Origin: an uncultured Bacteroides sp.
Lineage (GTDB): Bacteria; Bacteroidota; Bacteroidia; Bacteroidales; Bacteroidaceae
DNA: 64,000 bases
Assembly (NCBI GenBank): GCA_937890825.1
Contig: CALADS010000043.1
Coordinates: 1 to 64,000, forward strand
Direction: 5' to 3'
Made by a program: the position numbers and the translations under genes. Below, one piece after another: positions 26,649 to 34,907 of this stretch (its first letter is position 1; the number at the start of each line of letters is the position of its first letter). The notes under the pieces were generated by a model. That model was not told the DNA's origin. It saw only the letters and a program-made list of their open reading frames with translations, and did not search any database.

Positions 26649-28078
26649 TCCACGGCCTTTAATCCCATCTCAGCTGCCCGTTGCATCATCAGTGCACGGG
26701 CAGCTTCGTATTCGTTAGGAATCACACTGTTCCAAATGGCATCCTTGATAACCTGCTTCAAGATACCCACTTCCTTACAAGGCTGCAAGCCAAAAGTCTG
26801 CATAATCTCCTCGCCACTTACAGGCGGCTGGAAATTGCGGTAGTCGTCTTTCTTCTGCAAATCGGCCATCTTCTCGCGTACCAGCTGGAAATTCTGCAGG
26901 AAACGCTTCTTGCGTTCGCTGTTCTTCGAAGTAATATCCGCTTCACAAAGGGTCATCAAATCATCGATGTACTCTCCCGCCTCAAAGAGCAGTCTGCGCA
27001 CCGCAGAATCGGTCACCTCATCATCGGCTATCACGATGGGGCGCATATGCAGCCCTACCAGCGTCTGCACATACTTCATCTTCTCGTTCATGGGCAACTT
27101 CATCTTACGGAAAATACCCGGAATCATGCGCTCGCCGATGTAGTTATGGTTATGGAAGGTCCACCCCACACGAGCATCCCAGCGCTTGGTGGTCGGCTTG
27201 CCGATGTCGTGCAGCAAGGCCGCCCAGCGCAGCCACAAGTTATCCGTATGCTTACAGATATTATCCAGCACCTCCAGCGTGTGATAAAAGTTGTCTTTAT
27301 GCGCACGGCCGTTGCGCGACTCCACTCCCTGCAGCGCCACCAGTTCGGGGAAGATAAGCTCCAACAGCCCCGAACGGTCTAAGTCGATGAATCCCTTGGA
27401 AGGAATAGGTGAAAGCATAATCTTATTCAGCTCATCGGCAATGCGTTCTTTCGATATGATGCTGATGCGCTCGCGGTTACGGCACAAAGAATCAAAAGTC
27501 TCATCGTCGATATAAAAATTCAGCTGAGTGGCAAAGCGCACACAGCGCATCATGCGCAAAGGGTCGTCGCTGAAAGTAATGTCCGGGTCCAGCGGCGTGC
27601 GTATGGTGCGATCCTTCATGTCGTACATCCCGTCGAAAGGATCTACCAACTCGCCAAAACGCTCACGGTTCAGGCACACCGCCAGTGCATTGATGGTAAA
27701 GTCGCGCCGGTTCTGGTCATCCTCCAGCGTACCATCCTCCACAATGGGTTTACGCGAATCGTGCGTGTACGACTCCTTGCGGGCCCCCACAAACTCTACT
27801 TCGGTACCTTTATATTTCAGCTGGGCTGTACCGAAATTCTTGAACACGGAGAGGTGCGCTCCCCGCCCCAGTTTGGCAGCCAGTGCCTCGGCCATAGCAA
27901 TGCCGCTTCCCACCACTACCACATCGATGTCTTTCGACGGGCGTTGCAGAAAAATATCGCGCACATAGCCTCCCACCACGTAACACTCCAGTCCCAGCTC
28001 ATCGGCTGTCTCAGAAATCTTATGAAATACCGGTTCACTGAAACGCTGTTTCAGCTCCTCTCTAGTCAGCTCAATCAT
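26645..28078 (-). CDS. cca: CCA tRNA nucleotidyltransferase with HD domain
   Basis: The 477-residue protein has the class II nucleotidyltransferase head with GGYVRD (36-41) and DID (50-52), RRDFTINALA, and the RNA-binding segment DDPLRMMRCVRFA. A C-terminal HD domain carries LLHDIGKPTT and HNYIG. It adds or repairs the 3' CCA of tRNA; a poly(A) polymerase is the alternative in this superfamily. A minus-strand TATCTTTG lies at 28103-28110. The 3' end overlaps the phosphate transporter stop on the opposite strand. Confidence 0.9.
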   Translation of the reverse strand: MIELTREELKQRFSEPVFHKISETADELGLECYVVGGYVRDIFLQRPSKDIDVVVVGSGIAMAEALAAKLGRGAHLSVFKNFGTAQLKYKGTEVEFVGARKESYTHDSRKPIVEDGTLEDDQNRRDFTINALAVCLNRERFGELVDPFDGMYDMKDRTIRTPLDPDITFSDDPLRMMRCVRFATQLNFYIDDETFDSLCRNRERISIISKERIADELNKIMLSPIPSKGFIDLDRSGLLELIFPELVALQGVESRNGRAHKDNFYHTLEVLDNICKHTDNLWLRWAALLHDIGKPTTKRWDARVGWTFHNHNYIGERMIPGIFRKMKLPMNEKMKYVQTLVGLHMRPIVIADDEVTDSAVRRLLFEAGEYIDDLMTLCEADITSKNSERKKRFLQNFQLVREKMADLQKKDDYRNFQPPVSGEEIMQTFGLQPCKEVGILKQVIKDAIWNSVIPNEYEAARALMMQRAAEMGLKAVD

Positions 28079-28102
28079 ATTCTACTAATCAATATTAATG
28101 TG

Positions 28103-28141
28103 CAAAGATACGTCTTTTCACCGATATTATTGCTATTTTTG
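28103..28141. promoter_or_regulatory. divergent -7 elements between cca and the lipoprotein gene
   Basis: CAAAGATA at 28103-28110 is TATCTTTG for the leftward cca gene, and TATTTTTG at 28134-28141 is a -7 for the rightward gene at 28168. Both lack a perfect TTTG at the right distance; a TTTT lies near 28115 for the rightward one. Confidence 0.5.
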
Positions 28142-28167
28142 CACCGAAACTCAAACTCATAGAACCC

Positions 28168-29007
28168 ATGAAGAGAATACTTATGCTGGCGTGTTTGTGT
28201 GGCACGCTGTTCTCCTGCGAAGATGTGGAGAAAAAAGCCGGCGAAAAGCTACAGGCTGCCCGCACGGCCTTTGAACAGGGCGACTACAACGCTGCCAAGA
28301 GTCTGATAGACAGCATCAAAACCATCTATCCCAAAGCCTTTGAAACCCGACGGGCCGGCATCTATCTGATGCAGGAAGTGGAGCTGGCAGAACAGGAAAA
28401 GACACTGGCCTACCTGGACAGTATGCTGACCGAGAAACAGCAGGCACTGGATGCTATCCGACATAAATACGTACTGGAAAAAGATGCCGAGTACCAAGAG
28501 GTAGGCAACTACCTGACTCCGTCGCAAGTAATAGAAAAAAACCTGCACCGCTGCTACTTACGCTTCCAGACAGACGAAACGGGACTGATGAGCATGACTT
28601 CCATCTACTGCGGAAGCCGCCCCATACACCACATTGCCGTGAAAGTAACCGCACCGGACGGCAGCTTTGCCGAAACACCGGCATCGAGCGACAGCTACGA
28701 AACCAGCAACCTGGGAGAAACCATAGAAAAAGCCGACTATAAACTGGGAGCCGACGGCAGCGTCATCAGCTTCATCTGCATGAACAAGGACAAAAACCTG
28801 CGGGTGAACTACCAGGGTGAACGCTCCTACTCTACCCAAATGACTCCTGCCGACCGACAGGCTGCCTATGAAGTGTATCAGCTGGCTCAGCTCCTGGCCG
28901 CTATCACGGAAATCAAGAAGAATCAGGAAGAGGCCTTGCTGAAGAAAGAGTTCGTACAACGAAAGATGACTGAAAGAAAAGACAAAGCTACAGCTCAGAC
29001 AGAGTAA
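28168..29007 (+). CDS. hypothetical lipoprotein, helical
   Basis: The 279-residue protein has an SpII signal (MKRILMLACLCGTLFSC, Cys17). After it a tetratricopeptide-like stretch (LQAARTAFEQGDYNAAKSLIDSIK) and a long charged helix (about 55-100, QEKTLAYLDSMLTEKQQALDA) suggest a coiled coil. The middle (about 115-205) is beta-like and the C-terminus (about 215-279) is again helical and very charged (EIKKNQEEALLKKEF). I do not recognise the family. It is likely periplasm-facing and stands alone in its own transcription unit. Confidence 0.7.
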   Translation: MKRILMLACLCGTLFSCEDVEKKAGEKLQAARTAFEQGDYNAAKSLIDSIKTIYPKAFETRRAGIYLMQEVELAEQEKTLAYLDSMLTEKQQALDAIRHKYVLEKDAEYQEVGNYLTPSQVIEKNLHRCYLRFQTDETGLMSMTSIYCGSRPIHHIAVKVTAPDGSFAETPASSDSYETSNLGETIEKADYKLGADGSVISFICMNKDKNLRVNYQGERSYSTQMTPADRQAAYEVYQLAQLLAAITEIKKNQEEALLKKEFVQRKMTERKDKATAQTE

Positions 29008-29027
29008 AGCTATACCTTGAGCTAGAT

Positions 29028-29045
29028 ATAACTATACCTTAATAG
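29028..29045 (+). terminator. weak hairpin after the lipoprotein gene
   Basis: TATACCT-TAAT-AGGTATA forms a perfect 7-bp stem about 20 nt after the stop at 29007. It lacks a T run, so its role as terminator is only likely. The remaining intergenic bases to 29166 show nothing else. Confidence 0.35.
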
Positions 29046-29166
29046 GTATAAAGCTACAGGTGAAACAGCACATAACTGGAAGCACCTATGAGCATAGCTG
29101 TACACCATGCTGCGGAACGACTGCGTTTTTTTGATATACATCAATCTACGGAACAAGCAAATCATT

Positions 29167-29174
29167 TATCTTTG
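29167..29174 (+). promoter_or_regulatory. -7 element (TATCTTTG) of the DUF4250 gene
   Basis: A perfect TAnnTTTG lies 37 nt before the small ORF at 29212. It supports the ORF as a real separately transcribed gene. Confidence 0.5.
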
Positions 29175-29211
29175 CGGCGGTATTAGTAACTATATAAAAA
29201 GAAGAAAGTAA

Positions 29212-29388
29212 ATGAAATTACCCGAAGATCCGATGATGCTATACAGCTTCATCAATTTGAAATTGAGAGATTTCTACCCTTCATTGGATGCCCTTTGCGA
29301 AGACATGAACGTAGAAAAGGAAGTTATCATCATCAAACTGAAAAGTGTAGGATTTGAATACAGCCCGGAACGTAACCGGTTCTGGTAA
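29212..29388 (+). CDS. DUF4250 domain-containing protein (58 aa)
   Basis: An ATG at 29212 opens 58 codons ending in TAA. The product begins MKLPEDPMMLYSFINLKLRD and ends GFEYSPERNRFW, which matches the DUF4250 family from first to last residue (family members of about 55-60 residues start MKLPxDPxMLxSFxNxKLRD and end YxxxxNxFW). The function is unknown; the central part (LDALCEDMNVEKEVIIIKL) resembles a small helix-turn-helix. It has its own -7 element and a strong terminator. Confidence 0.85.
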   Translation: MKLPEDPMMLYSFINLKLRDFYPSLDALCEDMNVEKEVIIIKLKSVGFEYSPERNRFW

Positions 29389-29412
29389 AACAGAAAAAAA
29401 AACAAAAAAGTA

Positions 29413-29460
29413 CAAGGCATGACAAGCGGTCAGTGAGCGCTGTCATGCCTTGCTTCTTTT
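29413..29460 (+). terminator. bidirectional intrinsic terminator
   Basis: CAAGGCATGACA(A)GCG pairs with CGC-TGTCATGCCTTG around a short loop, followed by CTTCTTTTT on the plus strand. On the minus strand it is followed by a long T-rich tract, so it also serves the leftward permease gene. Confidence 0.85.
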
Positions 29461-29506
29461 TATGTATATACTGCCGCCAGAATAGCCCTTCCGGAAAGAA
29501 TACCGA

Positions 29507-30526
29507 TTAATGCATGCCCCGCTGATGCACTATGACGTAGATAATGATCGGAGCACCTATCAGCGGAGTAACTGCATTTAACGGAAGCAGACCCGACTCG
29601 CCGGGAAGTACACAAAGTAAATTACACACCAAGGCCACCACAGCACCACACAGCATGGTAACAGGCAGCAAGGAACGATGATTGGATGTGCCCAACAGCA
29701 TACGGGCCACGTGGGGAACAGCCAGCCCAATAAACGACACCGGTCCGCAAAAGGCTGTAGTTACAGCCGTAAGCAATCCGGTAACCACCAGTAACCAATT
29801 GCGCACCGCCCGTACACGAATGCCCAGATTTTCGGCGTAACGTTCCCCTAAGAGCAAGGCATTGAGGGGCTTAATCAGCAGCAATGAGCCCAGCAGCCCC
29901 AGCAGCGTAACCCCGGCAAAGTAAGGAAGCTGCTGCAAAGATACGCCGCCAAAATTTCCCATACCCCAAATCAGATAAGACTGCACCCCCTCGGCAGTAG
30001 CAAAGAAATTAAGCAGTGAAATGGCCGATGAGGTGATATATCCTATCATGATACCGGCTATCAACAGCATCACGGTGCTGCGAATCAAGGTAGAGAGAAA
30101 CAGCACAAATGCCATAATCAGCATGGAGCCCGCAAATGCAGCCAGCAACACGGACAGAAAGCCTGAAGCACTAAAGGTGCCGGCCGTAACACTGCCCCCC
30201 AGCCACAACATCACCAAGGCCACCCCCAGACTGGCACCGGAATTGATACCCAGTATCGAAGGGCCCGCCAAAGGATTCTTGAAGGCCGTCTGAAGCATCA
30301 GCCCGCATACGGCCAGCGCTCCCCCACTCAGCACCGCAGTAACGGCCTGCGGAAAGCGCGACTCCCACAAAATGAAACTCCACGTGGCCTTGTCTGGCTC
30401 ATTGCCGCAAAGCATCTGCCACACCTGCTGCGCCGGGATGTGTACTGACCCTATCAACAAATTGGCCAGAAAAAGCAAGCCTATCAGTCCCAACAGCCCT
30501 GCTCCGTATACTCCTCCCCTACTCAT
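29507..30526 (-). CDS. FecCD family ABC transporter permease
   Basis: The 339-residue inner-membrane permease belongs to the BtuC/FecCD/FhuB family for iron-siderophore, heme or cobalamin import. Family signatures include LSGGALAVCGLMLQTAFKNP, GINSGASLGVALVML and GPVSFIGLAVPHVARMLLG. About nine to ten hydrophobic segments are visible. Its start overlaps the stop of the binding-protein gene (ATGA type, 4 nt), so the two are translationally coupled. No ATPase gene is in the unit; it must be encoded elsewhere. Substrate is unresolved. Confidence 0.9.
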   Translation of the reverse strand: MSRGGVYGAGLLGLIGLLFLANLLIGSVHIPAQQVWQMLCGNEPDKATWSFILWESRFPQAVTAVLSGGALAVCGLMLQTAFKNPLAGPSILGINSGASLGVALVMLWLGGSVTAGTFSASGFLSVLLAAFAGSMLIMAFVLFLSTLIRSTVMLLIAGIMIGYITSSAISLLNFFATAEGVQSYLIWGMGNFGGVSLQQLPYFAGVTLLGLLGSLLLIKPLNALLLGERYAENLGIRVRAVRNWLLVVTGLLTAVTTAFCGPVSFIGLAVPHVARMLLGTSNHRSLLPVTMLCGAVVALVCNLLCVLPGESGLLPLNAVTPLIGAPIIIYVIVHQRGMH

Positions 30527-31650
30527 TCCAGTTTACGGAAATAATGGAGTCCGCCAAATCCACCTAACTCCGGATGAAACATCTGTATAAAATCCTCCAG
30601 CAAACGCTCGGGATGAAAAGGTGTCTCTTCATAATAAGGTATATATGCCGTGTTGCATCCATAGATGGTGTGCTGTCTGAAAGCCTTGAAACGGGCATAC
30701 CCTGCATACTCGGCACGCAAGTCATCGTACGTCAAATCTTTAGGAGAATTATATTTGATAAGCCATACATCGGCCTCACCTGCCTTGTCGAATACAGTTT
30801 CAAAGGCCAAAGGCACCGAGCCGTTCTGAGGCGTATAATCGAAAGGATAATCGGCACAAGCATCCCGATAGAGTCCGGCCAGCGTGCTGCCCCCACCCGG
30901 CATATACCAGGCAGAACCACTCTTACGCTCACTGAACACGGAAAGACGGACAGACGAAAGACTCGCCCGATGACAAAGCTCCCCGTAACGCTGCTCCACC
31001 TCTTGGAAAAGGCTGTCGGCCTCAGCAGCCACCCCGAAGAGTCGTCCGTACAGGCGCACCCATTCGGCACGTCCCAATGCAGAAGTTTCCATATAATCGG
31101 CACATTCTATCAAAGGAATATTCAGTTTCTCTATCTTCCCATACCCACCGCTGTTCTCGAAAGGCGACAACAGCACTGCATCGGGCGAAAGATCGATGAC
31201 CCGTTCCAGATCGGGCTGCATGGCATCGCCACAATCTACTATCCGGCCAGCCCTTACAGCTGAATGAATGCTATCGAGGCAGATATACTTCAAATCGCAC
31301 ACCCCGGCTATGGAACTGCCTACCCCCAGTTCCTGCAACAGACTGCAGTGAACGGCCGAATACACCAGCGAGCGCTGCAACGGTGTACGCACCACCGTAC
31401 CCTGCGGAAGCATGGAAGGCAACTCCTTATCGCGCGGCACCAGGATATAAGTATGGAGGACATGAAGCGTGTCCCACGGATTACGCAACGTGGCCACCTG
31501 GTAATCTTTATAATCTACCCAAGTGAACAAACGAGCATGTCTCACCTCCAAGGTATCACCGGAAAGAGAATGCTCTGCCTGCCTCTTTCCGCTTCCACAG
31601 GCGCCACACAGCACTGCGATGGAAAACCACAAAATCAGTAGTTTATTCAT
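30523..31650 (-). CDS. ABC transporter substrate-binding lipoprotein (iron/B12 type)
   Basis: The 375-residue protein starts MNKLLILWFSIAVLCGAC, an SpII signal with Cys18; the longer in-frame start would hide it. It has the TroA/FepB-type two-lobe layout. Recognisable parts are STVYSAVH-like lobe I strands near LQELGVGSSIAGVCDLKYI, PDLERVIDLSPDAVLLSPFE and the long linker helix GRAEWVRLYGRLFGVAAEAD. Coupling to the FecCD permease supports a role in iron-complex or corrinoid uptake. A minus-strand TACCTTTG -7 element lies at 31678-31685. Confidence 0.87.
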   Translation of the reverse strand: MNKLLILWFSIAVLCGACGSGKRQAEHSLSGDTLEVRHARLFTWVDYKDYQVATLRNPWDTLHVLHTYILVPRDKELPSMLPQGTVVRTPLQRSLVYSAVHCSLLQELGVGSSIAGVCDLKYICLDSIHSAVRAGRIVDCGDAMQPDLERVIDLSPDAVLLSPFENSGGYGKIEKLNIPLIECADYMETSALGRAEWVRLYGRLFGVAAEADSLFQEVEQRYGELCHRASLSSVRLSVFSERKSGSAWYMPGGGSTLAGLYRDACADYPFDYTPQNGSVPLAFETVFDKAGEADVWLIKYNSPKDLTYDDLRAEYAGYARFKAFRQHTIYGCNTAYIPYYEETPFHPERLLEDFIQMFHPELGGFGGLHYFRKLE

Positions 31651-31677
31651 AAGCTTAATCATTAATAAGATGCTTGG

Positions 31678-31923
31678 CAAAGGTAGAAAAAGTTTCGAGG
31701 ATTAGGAAAAAATGATTCGCATTCCTAAAGAACATGTTCCATAAACAGCCGGATAGGCAGATTTTGCAGGCTGCTTTCTGACAGTTTGGCAGATAAGACT
31801 GACAGAAAAAGCGAGTGGCATCTGGCATGAACCTTTTGGCACACCGTTTGTCTTATAGATGATGTCTGCCGATGAGGCGGACAGAATAAAAAACGAATAA
31901 TAACAAATAAAAATAAGAACATC
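31678..31923 (+). promoter_or_regulatory. intergenic control region of dnaK and the divergent binding-protein gene
   Basis: No gene is seen. A leftward -7 (TACCTTTG) lies at 31678-31685. A perfect palindrome GAACATGTTC is at 31730-31739. Before dnaK, CTGACAG occurs twice (near 31778 and 31798), with several TGGCA words (near 31788, 31816, 31823). The last is part of TTGGCACACCGTTTGT at 31836-31851, which resembles a sigma-54 -24/-12 promoter except that the -12 GC is GT. No TAnnTTTG is present on the plus strand, so dnaK may use a different promoter class. Confidence 0.4.
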
Positions 31924-33840
31924 ATGGGAAAAATTATTGGAATTGACTTAGGAACTACAAACTCTTGTGTTTCTGTATTCGAAGGAAACGAACCTGTAGT
32001 AATCGCAAATAGCGAAGGTAAGCGTACCACTCCTTCTGTAGTGGCTTTCGTAGACGGCGGCGAACGCAAGATTGGTGATCCTGCCAAGCGTCAGGCTATC
32101 ACGAACCCGAAACGTACGATTTATTCTATCAAACGTTTCATGGGTGAGAACTGGTCACAAGTTCAGAAAGAGGTTTCTCGCGTACCGTATCCGGTAGTAG
32201 ACGACAACAACATGCCGCGTGTAGACATCGACGGACGTCACTATACTCCGCAGGAAATCTCTGCTATGATTCTGCAGAAGATGAAGAAAACGGCCGAAGA
32301 CTATCTGGGCCAGGAAGTAACAGAAGCAGTTATCACCGTTCCGGCTTATTTCTCTGACTCTCAGCGTCAGGCAACTAAGGAAGCTGGTCAGATTGCCGGT
32401 CTGGAAGTAAAACGTATCGTAAACGAACCGACTGCTGCTGCTTTGGCTTACGGTATCGATAAGGCTAACAAGGATATGAAGGTAGCTGTATTCGACCTCG
32501 GTGGTGGTACATTCGATATCTCTATCCTGGAATTCGGTGGCGGTGTATTCGAAGTATTGTCTACCAACGGTGATACTCACCTGGGTGGTGATGACTTCGA
32601 CCAGGTTATCATCGACTGGCTGGTACAGGAATTCAAGAACGATGAAGGTGCTGATTTGACTCAAGATCCGATGGCTATGCAACGTCTGAAAGAGGCTGCT
32701 GAAAAGGCTAAGATTGAATTGTCTTCTTCTACTTCTACTGAAATCAACTTGCCGTACATCATGCCGGTAGGCGGTGTGCCCAAGCACTTGGTGAAGACAC
32801 TGACTCGTGCTAAGTTCGAAGCACTGGCTCACGGACTGATTCAGGCTTGTCTGGAACCGTGCAAGAAGGCTATGAGCGATGCCGGTCTGAGCAACTCTGA
32901 CATTGATGAAGTAATCCTGGTAGGTGGTTCTTCTCGTATTCCGGCTGTTCAGAAGTTGGTAGAAGACTACTTCGGCAAGGCTCCTTCCAAGGGTGTGAAT
33001 CCGGACGAAGTGGTAGCTGTAGGTGCTGCTGTACAGGGTGCCGTGTTGACCGACGAAATCAAGGGCGTGGTATTGCTCGACGTTACTCCGCTGTCTATGG
33101 GTATCGAAACACTGGGCGGTGTGATGACAAAATTGATTGATGCCAATACAACTATTCCTTGCAAGAAGAGCGAAACATTCTCTACAGCTGCTGACAACCA
33201 GACTGAAGTAACTATCCATGTATTGCAGGGTGAACGTCCGATGGCTAACCAGAACAAGTCAATCGGTCAGTTTAACCTGACAGGTATTGCTCCGGCTCGT
33301 CGTGGTGTACCTCAGATTGAAGTAACTTTCGACATCGATGCCAACGGTATCTTGAAGGTATCTGCCAAGGATAAGGCTACAGGCAAGGAACAGGCTATCC
33401 GTATCGAAGCTTCTTCTGGCTTGAGCAAGGAAGAAATCGAAAAGATGAAGGCTGAAGCGGAAGCGAATGCAGAAGCAGACAAGAAGGAACGTGAAAAAAT
33501 CGATAAGCTGAACCAGGCTGACTCTATGATTTTCCAGACTGAAAATCAGTTGAAGGAACTGGGCGACAAGCTCCCGGCTGACAAGAAGGCTCCGATTGAA
33601 GCAGCTCTGCAGAAACTGAAAGATGCTCACAAGGCTCAGGATTTGGCTGCCATCGACGCTGCTATGGCTGAACTGAATACAGCTTTCCAGGCTGCCAGCG
33701 CTGAAATGTATGCTCAGAGCGGTGCTCAGCAAGGTGGTGCTCAAGATGCTGGTTTCCAAGGCGGCGCTCAAGGTGGTGCTCAGGATAACAGCAAGCACAG
33801 CGACAATATACAGGATGCTGATTTTGAGGAAGTAAAGTAA
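31924..33840 (+). CDS. dnaK: molecular chaperone DnaK
   Basis: The 638-residue Hsp70 begins GKIIGIDLGTTNSCVSV and has the phosphate loops AVFDLGGGTFDISIL and ILVGGSSRIPAVQ. The substrate domain follows (LLDVTPLSMGIETLGG), then a helical lid. The tail is rich in Gly, Gln and Ala and ends DADFEEVK, where enterobacteria have EEVD. Codons are biased toward a small set, as expected for a highly expressed gene, and differ from the GC-rich neighbours. It folds newly made and stress-damaged proteins. grpE and dnaJ are not adjacent. Confidence 0.98.
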   Translation: MGKIIGIDLGTTNSCVSVFEGNEPVVIANSEGKRTTPSVVAFVDGGERKIGDPAKRQAITNPKRTIYSIKRFMGENWSQVQKEVSRVPYPVVDDNNMPRVDIDGRHYTPQEISAMILQKMKKTAEDYLGQEVTEAVITVPAYFSDSQRQATKEAGQIAGLEVKRIVNEPTAAALAYGIDKANKDMKVAVFDLGGGTFDISILEFGGGVFEVLSTNGDTHLGGDDFDQVIIDWLVQEFKNDEGADLTQDPMAMQRLKEAAEKAKIELSSSTSTEINLPYIMPVGGVPKHLVKTLTRAKFEALAHGLIQACLEPCKKAMSDAGLSNSDIDEVILVGGSSRIPAVQKLVEDYFGKAPSKGVNPDEVVAVGAAVQGAVLTDEIKGVVLLDVTPLSMGIETLGGVMTKLIDANTTIPCKKSETFSTAADNQTEVTIHVLQGERPMANQNKSIGQFNLTGIAPARRGVPQIEVTFDIDANGILKVSAKDKATGKEQAIRIEASSGLSKEEIEKMKAEAEANAEADKKEREKIDKLNQADSMIFQTENQLKELGDKLPADKKAPIEAALQKLKDAHKAQDLAAIDAAMAELNTAFQAASAEMYAQSGAQQGGAQDAGFQGGAQGGAQDNSKHSDNIQDADFEEVK

Positions 33841-33870
33841 GTATCGATAAACAACGATAAACATCCATAG

Positions 33871-33908
33871 GAAAAGGTGTGAAACTCAATGGGTTTCGCA
33901 CCTTTTTC
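33871..33908 (+). terminator. intrinsic terminator of dnaK
   Basis: GGTGTGAAAC pairs with GTTTCGCACC around a short loop, with flanking A-tract/T-tract, followed by TTTTTCGTTTTT. Confidence 0.85.
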
Positions 33909-33933
33909 GTTTTTAACACTTGGCAATACCTAT

Positions 33934-33964
33934 CTTGAATTACACGATTTTTATTGTATATTTG
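33934..33964 (+). promoter_or_regulatory. promoter of the HTH/zinc-finger gene
   Basis: TTG (33935-33937), 19 nt, TATATTTG (33957-33964). It lies 77 nt before the start at 34041. The direct repeat ATTTGTACCAT occurs twice at once downstream (33960-33981). Confidence 0.6.
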
Positions 33965-34040
33965 TACCATATTTGTACCATGTCTTATTGGTAGATAAGG
34001 TGACACTTAAACGTATTAACCGACTAATAGAGTATAGATT

Positions 34041-34385
34041 ATGCCAGCAGCCAAATTTCAAATCATTAGGAAATGCCCGATATGTGGTTCAGAGTTCTTG
34101 GCTAAGACTATTGAATCATTGTATTGCTCTCCCAAGTGTTCGAAAACAGCTTGGAAGAGAAAACACGATGAAAAGCTTAGACTGGAAAAAATGGATGAAG
34201 CAGTGAAGGATATACCGGAATCCAAGGAAATAATTACTGTTCCTGAAGCCTATCTGCTTTTTGGTATTAGCAAGGAAACTATTTACCGTCAGATTCAGAA
34301 AGGAAACATTACCGGTGTCAATGCAGGTAAACGAATGACTCTGGTGAGCAAAACAGATTTAATGAAGAAATATCCTCTTCGGTAG
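34041..34385 (+). CDS. helix-turn-helix protein with N-terminal zinc-finger
   Basis: The 114-residue protein has a C4 zinc-binding motif at about 12-33 (CPICG then CSPKC) and a MerR/excisionase-like helix-turn-helix at about 65-110 (VPEAYLLFGISKETIYRQI, followed by GNITGVNAGKRMTLV). This combination is typical of small DNA-binding proteins carried by Bacteroidota integrative elements, where they act in excision or regulation. No integrase is adjacent, and the next locus is a decayed gene, so it may be a leftover of such an element. Function beyond DNA binding is unknown. Confidence 0.7.
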   Translation: MPAAKFQIIRKCPICGSEFLAKTIESLYCSPKCSKTAWKRKHDEKLRLEKMDEAVKDIPESKEIITVPEAYLLFGISKETIYRQIQKGNITGVNAGKRMTLVSKTDLMKKYPLR

Positions 34386-34643
34386 TGAATTCCAAGTCAT
34401 GTGCGTACCTTTCAATACCAATGAAAGAAGTTGTTGCGAATTACACTCCACGCTTTCATTGCCAACTCGTACATAAGCGGTACGTGTCCCATCCTGATAA
34501 TAGTAATAAGGTGTAAGCGTTCCTGCCTTTACTTTCACTTCAAGCAGGGTATGCTTTCATGTTCTATCGGAATAAGTTGAATTTCCGGCACAGGGTCAAG
34601 TCTTGCCTTTATCATTTCACTGATTATGCTTAATATGGGATAT
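34386..34643 (-). pseudogene. decayed AlbA_2/Schlafen-type ATP-binding protein fragment
   Basis: On the minus strand three frames together encode a recognisable C-terminal piece. ISEMIKARLDPVPEIQLIPI is followed, after a frame change near 34560, by LLEVKVKAGTLTPYYYY and RTAYVRVGNESVECNSQQL. After another shift near 34420 it continues SLVLKGTHM. The pattern YYYxxDGxRxAYVRxGNES is a hallmark of the putative DNA-binding AlbA_2 domain proteins. The N-terminal half and start are missing. It abuts the end of the HTH gene and points to a decayed insertion. Confidence 0.6.
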
Positions 34644-34666
34644 AGTTATGCCTGTAGCTTGCTTCT

Positions 34667-34718
34667 AAAAAAATGTCCCGCCGGGTACGCTAATCTTACG
34701 GGAAGCGGGCGGGATTTA
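34667..34718 (-). ncRNA. possible short RNA or attenuator: promoter-proximal hairpin with T7 tail
   Basis: Directly downstream of a consensus minus-strand promoter lies a hairpin TCCCGCC...GGCGGGA (34714-34708 and 34682-34676) with an inner GCT/AGC stem, followed by seven T. A transcript started near 34718 would be about 50 nt and end at this terminator. It could be an independent small RNA, an attenuator for the decayed gene, or the far terminator of the TonB-domain gene 190 nt upstream. Confidence 0.35.
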
Positions 34719-34723
34719 TTGTT

Positions 34724-34753
34724 GCAAAGATAATAAATTCTTTAATATCTCAA
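34724..34753 (-). promoter_or_regulatory. Bacteroides-type promoter before the hairpin
   Basis: On the minus strand TTG (34753-34751), 19 nt, TATCTTTG (34731-34724). Spacing and both elements are good. No intact gene follows within 300 nt. The stretch from 34754 to 34907 shows nothing else. Confidence 0.6.
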
Positions 34754-34907
34754 GACTTTATTTATAGTATATCTTATTTTACAAATAGCCGCAATTCAAA
34801 CACAGAATGTGTATGATTGCGTTGAGCAGATAACTTCTATACAAAATGTATCACGGGGGCATCATAAAATAAAATGAGATAAACTATATTTATTAAGAAT
34901 GATTATT

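Noticed and set aside
31730..31739. GAACATGTTC as an SOS (LexA) operator
   Set aside because: It resembles the Gram-positive LexA box, but it is a single copy between a transporter and dnaK, and Bacteroidota LexA sites are not established to have this form. Noted only as a palindrome.
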